Assembly: GCF_003086295.3 (NCBI RefSeq)
Contig: NC_092051.1
Span: 11,648,810-11,712,809, forward strand
DNA from: Arachis hypogaea
Taxonomy: Eukaryota > Streptophyta > Magnoliopsida > Fabales > Fabaceae
Direction of reading: 5' to 3'
DNA length: 64,000 bases
The notes below the pieces were generated by a model. It searched no databases. It saw only the letters and a list, made by a program, of their open reading frames with translations, and was not told where the DNA came from. The translations under genes and the position numbers were made by a program. Shown here piece by piece: positions 1-8,783 of the stretch. Numbering within the stretch: position 1 is the first letter of the stretch; each line of letters begins with the position of its first letter.

Positions 1-336
1 ATGATATACAAAATAAGTTTTTATTTCAAAATTAATTATGGTTAGTGAAAAAAAATTTAAAATATTTTCTTACATAAATTTAAATTTAAATTTAAATTCA
101 AAATTGATTAACTCACCTTTTTAAAAATTTTAATAATAAAAACAAAATTAGTTAGCTGCAAAATATTCGGTATTTAATAATTTCAATAATTTAAATTTTA
201 ATTACTAAAAATTGAGTTAGAAATTAATTATAACTTAATAATCGATAATACATATATATATATATATATTAGTACACAAATAATAATATCTAATATATCA
301 TTTAATTTTTTTAACAGAGCTAATGTATAATTTATT
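1..336. other. AT-rich intergenic DNA
   Basis: No coding signal was seen. The stretch is AT-rich, with a TA dinucleotide run around 250-270. It ends in the left copy of the direct repeat that flanks the SINE starting at 337. Confidence 0.6.
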
Positions 337-424
337 CGCCAATGAGTAATAGCTCAAATGGCATAGTCTCTCCATACTCAATTAAGAGGTTGCGGGTTCG
401 AGTCTCCTATCTTTGGTAAAAAAA
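337..424 (+). mobile_element. Very short tRNA-derived SINE
   Basis: An 88-bp element with an A-box-like TAGCTCAAATGG (350-361), a B-box-like GGTTCGAGTCT (395-405) 33 bp downstream, and a terminal A run (418-424). It is flanked by a perfect 15-bp direct repeat, AATGTATAATTTATT, at 322-336 and 425-439. Pol III boxes, an A tail and a long target duplication are the hallmarks of SINE retroposition. A second copy lies at 46208-46298. The element is hardly more than a tRNA-like head, with no body and no LINE-like 3' tail. Confidence 0.8.
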
Positions 425-439
425 AATGTATAATTTATT

Positions 440-2085
440 GAGAATTGGTTTATTGTCTAAATTTTTTTATAAACTTTGTAATATATGAAAATAGTTATTT
501 AAAAAATTATTCATAATTTTTTATTATGTAATTAACTTAATTAATAACCTTTGTTATTGTTTTTCTACCAAAAAAAATCATGTTTATATTATTTTATATT
601 TTTTAATACTAATAAATATATATGTATTTGTACTATTATATTATTGTCATAGATAATTACTTAAGTTACTTATTTTGTATGTTAAATAATATAAATGATA
701 TTTTATATATTAAATTCATCAATTTATCCATATTAAGAGGAAAAAAATTATGCAATAGATCATATGTTATAAAGATTAATTAATTTACATATAAATTATC
801 TTTAGAAAAATAAAGAGATAATTTATCACATATAATAATCCTTGATATATGTAGTATCATGTATATATTAGGAGGATCTATTTTAATTATGTGAGTGATT
901 ATTATTATTCACTTTTTCAATAAGATAGTAAATAATATTTAAAATTAAAAGAAAAGATAATTAGAATTTTTTTAGTTTGATTATAAAATCTATTGTAAGT
1001 ATACCTAACTTTATATATACTAAATATAATCATAGTTAATAGTATAGTATTTATTACAGTAATGACTCAAAATATTAAGTTAAGTGAGTAAGATCAATCT
1101 AGGTCTATTGTTAGGATCCTAGTAATAGATACTCGTGTGGGCACGGCGGTAGATCCCTTTTCCCGTCCTTCGCTCCCGTTTAAAAAAAAAATCCCCTGTT
1201 CGCTCTCCATCTTCGTCGCAAGTCCCCTATTTAATTATCCCCTTAGCGAATGCGGATACTCACGATTATTTATGAATATTCTTTGAAAATTTTTGAAAAA
1301 AATAACAAAAAAATTATAATATAATAATAATAATAAATAATCAATTCAATATAATTTAACACAACTCATAATATATTCATTATAAAAAATAACATTTATA
1401 AAAAATATAAAAACATCTTCCAACATAATAACATAATATAATATTTTAGAGCGAAACTGAGCAACATAATGGCGAACTTAATAAGCAGAGAAAGTGAGTT
1501 AGAAGAAGAGTATATACAAAATCAAGGCTAAGGATAAGTCTAAAAAAAAAAAAGAGTTTAAATTGGAGACAGAAATTAGAATTACCAAATTTAAGAAATA
1601 TATATATATATATATTAGGATAATTCAGTAATTTATATTCACGTGTATTTAATGGGTTCCTTGAAGAGGGTATCTATGTCTCATCCCAGTCTATTTCACG
1701 TGGACAGGTCTTTACCTATAAAAGTTTTACTGATTCCCATTTAGTCTCAGATTGGCTAGTCTTTTTTATCATTCTAATTGCTAGCATTAGTTGGTTCGTG
1801 ACGTGAAACTACTCTAGCCACTTAGTAAATTCCTAGATAACCAAAGTTCAAGCTATATCATTCTCATAAAATAGTAACACCCTTAAAAACTATTAATTAA
1901 AATACATAAAAATATATAAAAAACAAAATCATAGAAAATTTTGGCAAAATAAAGAAATTACAAAAATTATAACGGAAGTACAAAAAAAAAGAGAAAAAGA
2001 AAGTATAATTTATATATATAAAATAATAGGAAAAAAATTAGGCAAAAAACATAAATAAGTCAATGGGAGAATAATTTTACACAAA
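440..2085. other. AT-rich intergenic DNA with degraded repeats
   Basis: No gene was recognised. A GC-richer patch at about 1120-1265 looks like a decayed transposon fragment but was not assigned to a family. TA microsatellite sequence lies at about 1598-1616. Confidence 0.5.
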
Positions 2086-2135
2086 TCAGCCAAAGCAAAA
2101 TCTGATTCATCAATCAACCAAATTACGTTTATATG

Positions 2136-2340
2136 TAGTTCGAACCTACCTGCTTCGAACTTAGATTGCATGTAATTCGAATCACATAGATTCGAATTAC
2201 TCACTGACACTCAAAGCAACATAATTCGAATTCAGCTGATTCGAATTAGGCAGCAATATGTAATTCGAATCAAGTTGATTTGAACTAACTACTTCCATGC
2301 ATGCCATTCAACGTAATTCGAAGTGGATTAATTCAAACTA
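2136..2340. repeat. Cluster of five TTCGAA palindromes with 7-bp spacers
   Basis: Five imperfect palindromic units, each with a left arm like TAATTCGAAT, a 7-bp spacer and the inverted arm ATTCGAATTA. They start at 2136, 2173, 2222, 2261 and 2314. Spacers are CTACCTG, CACATAG, TCAGCTG, CAAGTTG and TGGATTA. The units at 2173 and 2222 have perfect 10-bp arms; the others carry a few substitutions. The spacer is exactly 7 bp in all five although the distance between units varies (37-53 bp). The same arrangement with other arms occurs in the subterminal regions of the MULE at 4719-11890, so this may be the end of a related element. Confidence 0.8.
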
Positions 2341-2408
2341 CACCTGAATATTTTTTTATAAATTTTTTTAATAAATTTATTTAAATTATACCACAAAAAA
2401 ATATTTTA

Positions 2409-3212
2409 TTCTATACAAAATAATTTAAAAAATGGCTTAAAAGATGTTAGGAGTACTATAAAAATTTGTAATGTCCTAATGACTTAGGATATTAAAGAAA
2501 TACTCTACATAGTCAACAATAATTTAAAAATTAAAATAAATATAGTTATAACCAATATTTACCTAAATTACTAGAATATTACAAACTTTTATATTACTCC
2601 TAATATTTTTTAAGCCATTTTTTTAAAATTGTTTTGCATAGAAAATGGCTTAAAATGCCATTTATTCTATGCAAAATAATTTAAAAAAAATTGGCTTAAA
2701 AAATGTTAGGAGTACTATAAAATTTGTAATGTTCTAATGACTTAGGACATTAAAGAAATACTCTACATAGTCAATAATAATTTAAAAATTAAAATAAATA
2801 TAGTTATAACCCGTATTTACCTAAAATACTAGAATATTACAAACTTTTATGGAAAAGTCTATGGGGCCAGCAATTTTATTAAATTTTGGCCAGCATGTAA
2901 CCAGCAGATAAATGTGAGTCATTGGATGAAATCTCACACCAATCTCACACCATTAAATCATCATTGATGGCTACCAATCACAAAAATTGCTGGCCCCCTA
3001 GCATTGCTCAACTTTTATAGTACTTCTAACATTTTTTAAGCCATTTTTTTAAAAATTATTTTGCATAGAAAATGGCTTAAAATTCCCTTTATTCTATGCA
3101 AAATAATTTTTAAAAAAATGGCTTAAAAAATGTTAGGAGTACTATAAAAGTTTGTAATGTCCTAATGACTTAGGACATTAAAGAAATACTCTACATAGTC
3201 AATAATAATTTA
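2409..3212. repeat. Tandem array of foldback MITE-like elements
   Basis: Three direct copies of an approximately 235-bp element with inverted termini of about 66 bp: 2409-2643, 2665-3070 (interrupted by the insertion at 2851-3009) and 3092-3212 (truncated). Each copy opens with TTCTATGC or TTCTATAC and closes with the inverted GCATAGAA. The copies are separated by closely similar 21-bp linkers (2644-2664 and 3071-3091). The third copy stops where the TIR element at 3213 begins. Confidence 0.75.
2851..3009. mobile_element. Mutator-type MITE, 159 bp, with 9-bp target duplication
   Basis: The element sits between perfect 9-bp direct repeats AACTTTTAT (2842-2850 and 3010-3018). Its ends are imperfect inverted repeats of about 27 bp; the inner part GGGGCCAGCAATTTT is matched by its reverse complement near 2981-2996. 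A 9-bp duplication is the Mutator signature. It is inserted in the second copy of the tandem foldback array, so it is younger than that array. Confidence 0.8.
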
Positions 3213-3709
3213 AAGAGTAAACTACCATTTCTACCCATAAAAGTTGAAAACGCTGACATATTTACCCATAGAAAATAGAAATTACCATTTGTACCCATAA
3301 AAAATGGTTTTTACAAGCAAAATTATCCAAACCCTAAAAAATTAAATAAAATTCCTAAACTACCCTTCTCTCTACCACTACCATTATCATCTCCTCTCCT
3401 TCCCCCCTCTCCTCTCTCTCTCAATGTTCTCATCTTTTCTCCACCACCACTGCCACCACCACCACTAACCCATCCTCTCTCTCTCCTTCCATTTTTTGAG
3501 CTCGTCGCCGCCGCCATAATTCATCAACTCTGCCAACTCCTTCCTCTTTCTCTTTCTTTCGCTTTCCTTCTGTGCTTTACTTTTCTCTCTCTCTTCTGCT
3601 TCTTTGAATTCTCAACCCAGAAAAAAGGCTTCACCATCATCAACAACAACAGAACCATCTTCAGATTCCTTGCCACCACACTCTCTCTTACCTGCAAAAT
3701 CTCTTCGAG

Positions 3710-3943
3710 TTGACTCAAAATCCGTTTATCCCTCCTCCTGGTGTATCCCAAACCCTAACCACAATTCCCAACTCCAATATTAGAATCGACGATCTCAGGA
3801 GATTAGGGTTTCCAATTGAAACTGCCGCTACTACTACTACTACTAATATAAGCAATAACAGCAACACTATAGTTGATGCTTTTGTTATGCAACAGGAGCT
3901 GAAGCTAAAGTTCAGGTCTTTGCCTAAGGAGGTTGAAGATTGA
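3710..3943 (+). pseudogene. Captured open reading fragment, unrecognised
   Basis: A 77-codon open stretch starting at a TTG; the open frame continues upstream without a convincing ATG, so it is probably an internal piece of a captured exon. The product is rich in Asn and Thr and has a short Pro stretch near its start. I do not recognise the parent gene. It lies inside the TIR element at 3213-4581, next to a MYB fragment on the opposite strand. Confidence 0.35.
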
Positions 3944-3983
3944 GTTATGAAAAGGAGCGAGAAAAAAATAAAAAACAGGAAAC

Positions 3984-4376
3984 TCAAAGTGGTGAAGGGC
4001 ATGGATGAGTTGGGCCACGGCCCGCCACCTCCATCGTCGCCATCACCGTCGGCAACGAGTACCTCACCACCACCGTTGACACGGGTACGGCGGCGCTGGT
4101 GCTGACGGAGCGTTTGAGTGGCTGCGCGAAGTGAGGATCGTCGATGGGGCCTATGGAGGCGCACTTGCGTTTGAGGGTGGAGTTCCGGTGGTTCTTAATG
4201 GCATTGTCAGTTTTGTCGGAAAGGAGTCGGGCTATGGTGGCCCACTTGTTGCCGAACCGAGTGTGAGCTCTGATTATGGTATCGTCCTCTTCGGGGGTGA
4301 AGGCCCGATGCTCCACGGGTGGGGAGAGCTGGTTGCACCATCGAAGCCTGCAAGACTTGCCCTAGCGGAACATTGA
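3984..4376 (-). pseudogene. R2R3-MYB (MYB44-like) gene fragment
   Basis: The minus strand encodes the end of an R2 repeat (GKSCRLRWCNQLSP) followed by a complete R3 repeat with FTPEED, FGNKWATIARLL and TDNAIKNH. This matches the subgroup-22 (MYB44/70/73/77) R2R3-MYB pattern, DNA-binding transcription factors of the nucleus. An ATG at 4316-4314 opens 110 codons, but the fragment lacks the R1-side half of R2, and reading upstream meets a TAG directly before the R2 remnant. The last R3 tryptophan, normally in KNHWNSTLKR, is Arg here. Downstream of the repeat the reading frame becomes unrelated sequence. Position between the inverted repeats indicates capture by a transposon; a functional protein is unlikely. 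Confidence 0.8.
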
Positions 4377-4816
4377 GAGAGAGAGAGAGGAGGAGGATGA
4401 GGAGATGATAGTTGTAGTGGTGGAGAGAAAGGTGGTTTAGGAATTTTATTTAATTTTTTAGGGTTTGGATAATTTTGCTTGTAAAAACCATTTTTTATGG
4501 ATACAAATGGTAATTTTGTTTTTTATGGATAGATATATCAGCGTTTTCAACTTTTATGAGTAGAAATGGTAGTTTACTCTTCAATAAATAATTCTTGTCT
4601 ACATGCCATGGTGATCCGACTCCAATTTTTACAAACTTTGAGTTTAATGTTACAACTAACATAAATCGATGACTTTTAAAATTAGTATCTATAAAAAAAG
4701 TTAAGAAAGTCATTTTTACAGAAATTAATTTGGTTATGGAGAGAATGATGGCGATAACTTTGAATATGGATGCATGATGAGTTTTCCATCAATGTGGACC
4801 TGGGTTATTCAGAGAC

Positions 4817-5019
4817 CTGCAAAATGCAGGTAACGTTTTGCAGTGGCAATAAAAAATAAAAATCTGTGGACCTGCAACAGGCTGCAATTGGACTGGGCAA
4901 CGAAACCATGGTGCGAAACGTGGCCTGCATGCTAAGAGGGGCAGTGTTGACCAACATAGGGCTAAGCAAAACGTAGGTTGCGTTTGTTAGCCCTGCACAG
5001 CCAAACGTTGATTGTGTTT
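4817..5019. promoter_or_regulatory. Left subterminal paired half-sites of the MULE
   Basis: Three dyads with AAACG-like and CGTTT-like arms separated by exactly 7 bp: 4822-4838 (spacer CAGGTAA; arms extend to 10 bp, CTGCAAAATG and CGTTTTGCAG), 4969-4985 (spacer TAGGTTG) and 5003-5019 (spacer TTGATTG). They lie at and just inside the terminal inverted repeat. A role as transposase-binding sites is an inference. Confidence 0.6.
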
Positions 5020-5249
5020 TGCAGCGTTCCTAGCTGCATGCGCGCCACGTGTTGGAGAAGGCTGTTGCGGGGGTGTTTAAAATACAAAACTCAGAGGGGA
5101 GAGTTACTGAAGAGTAAGTGTTATGTGAGAGAGTTACTGAAGAGTGAAGAGTGTTGTTGTGTAAGGAAGGTTGTGGGAGGAAGAAGAAGAGTGAAAAGCA
5201 TAGCTTCATTTGGTTATTAAATAAAAAATAGTTCAAAATTTTACTAAAC

Positions 5250-5666
5250 CTGAAGATCACATTATTAAGTACTTGGATCATCCTCAATAGGTAAATTTTT
5301 TTTATTTTATTTTATGATAAATAAATATATTTATTTAGATTTTGTTTATTTATCTTTTAACAAACAATATAATTATTATTTTTCGTTATTAATATTAATA
5401 ATACTATTATTATTATTATTAGCCAGTATTATGATGTTTAAGTCTGATGCAAAAAAATTGTTAGTATGAGAAGTATAATAATAAAAGACTGTGTAGGATA
5501 ATAATAATAAATTATTAATATTTTTTGTTAATAAAAAAATAATACTGTTTAATAAGAATAATGTTTATCGTTATGATTTTGTAATGAAAAATAAATAATA
5601 TTTAATTATTTTTAGTTACCGTTATTGTTATTATTATTATTTTTATTCTTCTTCTTCTTCTTCTTC

Positions 5667-5710
<44 letters not shown>

Positions 5711-5826
5711 AAATATTATATAATATTTATAATTAATTTTTAATAATAAAAAATAAATAAATATTTTTATAATATTTTATAATTATTTTTTAAGATAATA
5801 ATAGTAATAATATTATTTAGTTACCG

Positions 5827-5898
<72 letters not shown>

Positions 5899-5994
5899 TT
5901 TGAATAATGAATAATGAATTATTTATTTATTATTTTTTTATAATTTATTATTATTTTTTAAGATAATAATGGTAATAATATCGTTTAGTTACCG

Positions 5995-6046
<52 letters not shown>

Positions 6047-8472
6047 GAACTGTATAATATTTATTATTATGTTGTGATAATAAATGGTAAATAAATATTG
6101 TTTAGTTGCCGTTTTGATATTATTATTATTATTATTATTATTAACCAATATTATTTAGAATTTAATAATTATCATTTTTTTTGCAGGCTAACAGGAATTT
6201 GTTGTCTAGAAAATTTGATCCGTCCGATACTTTTAACGAGGTAGCTGCAGCGGCACTAGAGTTTATTGGGTTTTAACACGTTTCGCGAGTAGGCAAAATG
6301 AGAGGTCATTCTGCACTACTGAGTAAGTTGGTGGAACGCTGACGGCCGGAGACTCACACATTTCATCTTCCGGTCGGTGAAGTCACGGTGACGTTGGAAG
6401 ATGTGGCCTATATTCTTGGTCTCCCGATTAATGGGGAGGCCGTTACGGGTAGATCAGACAGCAGTCACCAGTTTTTGGTGGAGAACTGCATTGCGTGTTT
6501 TGGTCAGGAGCCCGGTCCGCAAGATCACGTGTTGGGAAAGCTTAATATTGCATGGGTCCGGCGGTGCAGAGATAGCGAGCTGTGTGATACTCAGGAGTCG
6601 GTTGAGCGATACATCCGGGCGCACATTTTCTGCGTGCTCGGAACAATTGTGTTTACGGATAAGTCGACCACTTCATTGAACTCGAAGTTTCTACCGCTAC
6701 TTCGGGATTTCCACCTTATCTCATCGTACAGTTGGGGGGCAGCCAGTCTGGCACACCTGTACAGATCGTTGTGTCGTGCATCATGATACAAATGTAAAGA
6801 GATGGATGGCCCACTGACACTGTTTTTTGTTTGAGCGTGGGAGCGTATGCCGCTCCTGGCACTTATACCCCGCGATCAGCTCGGCGATGTTGGTATTCCA
6901 CTTGCGCGACGGTATTGATTTTTATTGTTATTGTTGTTGTTGTTGTTGTTGTTACTACTACTACTATTATTTTTATTAGTTATTATTATTATTATTGTAA
7001 TTATTTTTATTATTATTATTAATTTGTTATTCTATTATTATGTTTTTTGTTAGGTAGAGTCATTGGCACTGACATACAAGATATATACGGAGGCCTATTG
7101 CGCATTTTAGGCGAGGACTCGACGACATGGGACTTGACATCTGACGATGTAAGTTGTAACCAGTAATATCCAATATTTTTATTCAGAAGAATAATTTTTC
7201 TAATCGGCCTCTTCGTAACTAATGTGCAGTTCATATGGCGGCCGTATATGGGAGTGGGGGTTCCTGATGTCCTCGACACCCATTTGGTTATCTGCTCCAC
7301 CCAGTCGCCACTAGTGTCATTCGAGTGCATAGAATGGCACCCAGCAGACCGAGTTAGATGATAGTTCGGGATGCAACAGCTTCCACCAGGCCTTGCATTC
7401 GACCTTGGTCGTGATCATTGCAAGCGGTTGACAGGAGCACAAAACCATGATTGGGGACAGATTTACAGTCAATGGGTTAACAGGTGGAGCTCTGACCGCT
7501 ATAACGCGTTGCAGATAGGCGAAGAGATTGTTGACTTTCATCCTCTCCCAGTGTACTACGAGTGGTACACACAACAATATGGAGTTCACCTGCGACTGTC
7601 AGATAGAGTTCCAGGTGAAGAGGTCGGCGCCGATGAACCACAATAGCAACAGGAAGAACCAGCTGGCCATCAGCCTCAAGTCCCACCTCATGAGCAGCAG
7701 TTTCAGGTATGTTTATTAATTACCAGTTGTATTATTATTAATGTTTAGGATTATGAATTTAATTATTTATCAGTAATTACTATTAATTGTAATTAGTTGT
7801 TAATCAGGTTCCGGCTTATTAGCACCACTATCAGTCCCGGTATATGCCCAGCAGTAGCCTACATATCAGCAGCAGGCACCATATATACCAGAACCACAAC
7901 CAACTCAGGCACCATATATACCGAAACCACAGCTAAGTCAGGCACCTGAGCCCTACATACCACCTCTGGTAATTCCAGCCGCCGGTCACTTTAGTCCGTT
8001 GGGTGGATCTAACACTATCAGCTTCTCTCAGGTCTTGAGAGATTTAGATTATCTATTTCCGACGGTACCACAGGAAGGGCCTGCTACATCTCAGCAGTCT
8101 GCGGGTCGTCGCGCCACTTCAGGTCATGCCAGTGACTTCGACTTTGATCAGTCGATGGGTCATGTAGATTCGTCCGATCTTTCCGCACCACCACGATCTC
8201 AGTTGTTTGATTTGAATGAGTATCCGTAGCAGGAAGAGGGGGATTTGGGATACGACTTGCAGCACTGGTATGACCTTGGTGGAGCGAGTGGTTCAGGGAT
8301 AAGTGGTTCCAGTTTGTATGACACCGGTGGTGCGAGCATGACAGATTTCGGTGCAAGCAGTGGGTTGGATGTCGGTGTGTCTCAGGGTCATTCATATAAC
8401 TTACGGACACAGACTGCGCCTCCGGACAAATACACCCCATCCTTGTATTCGAAGAAGGCACCGAGGAAGTAG
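5250..8472 (+). pseudogene. Plant mobile domain (PMD, MAIN-like) gene of the MULE, decayed
   Basis: Recognised as the plant mobile domain family (PF10536, aminotransferase-like; MAIN/MAIL1 and PP7-long-form relatives) by LEDVAYILGLPINGEAVTG, the run WVRRC...YIRAHIFCVLGTIVF, and a C-terminal part with FECIEWHPADRVR and GAQNHDWGQIYSQWVNRW. Likely exons lie near 5250-5290, 6187-6910, 7065-7150, 7230-7700 and 7808-8472; the first intron is filled with TTA repeats. In-frame stops occur at 6274, 6340, 6784, 6832, 7359, 7362, 7644 and 8227, so no full protein can be made. The 3' exon is Gln/Pro-rich with APYIP-type repeats and ends near 8472. It converges on the transposase gene of the same MULE. 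Confidence 0.75.
5400..6175. repeat. TTA/ATT microsatellite-rich intron
   Basis: Long TTA/ATT trinucleotide runs at about 5660-5707, 5829-5897, 6001-6044 and 6117-6142, each followed by partly similar AT-rich text (ATAATATT, AATAATGAA, TTTAGTTACCGTTT). TTTAGTTACCGTTT recurs near 5816, 5985 and, in altered form, 6100, so the block looks like a tandemly amplified unit seeded around the microsatellite. It lies in the first intron of the PMD pseudogene. Confidence 0.7.
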
Positions 8473-8783
8473 TCTGTTGTAGTTGATCTTGTATTCTATG
8501 TTGTATTCAGATTTGTATTCAGTGTCGTACCGAGTATTTAGATGATTCTGTTCAGTATTATTATTATGACATATTTAACCTTGTTCTCATATAACTCTGT
8601 TTAAGATTATCATGTTTCACTTTTGGAACGAAATGTTTATTTATTAAAAAGATACATAACAAAGTTAAATACTCCATTTATTATAAATTGTTAACTAAGT
8701 TAAAATAAATGACGAGGTTACATAAAAAGTAACATATAATTGTGAAGTACGTCATAACAAAGTTACATTGAAAAGCTTAATAA

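Larger units (their letters stand above)
3213..4581. mobile_element. TIR element carrying gene fragments (Pack-MULE-like)
   Basis: A 1.37-kb element bounded by long inverted repeats of about 145 bp (3213-3361 and 4437-4581), beginning AAGAGTAAACTACC on both ends. The interior holds a minus-strand R2R3-MYB fragment and a plus-strand open stretch of unknown origin (about 3680-3943). The only candidate target duplication is imperfect (AATAATTTA against AATAAATAA, 7 of 9). Long TIRs and host-gene fragments suggest a Pack-MULE, but the superfamily is not proven. Confidence 0.7.

Noticed and set aside
350..405. Possible functional tRNA gene
   Set aside because: A and B boxes are present, but the sequence between and around them does not fold into a cloverleaf by eye, and it has an A tail and target duplication, so it is a SINE.
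3715..4164. 149-codon minus-strand frame over the captured fragments
   Set aside because: It reads through Ser/Arg- and Leu/Val-rich low-complexity sequence in an out-of-phase frame and matches no protein; the MYB frame on the same strand is the real one.
5951..6148. Open frame with poly-Asn on the minus strand
   Set aside because: It is the translation of TTA/ATT microsatellites.
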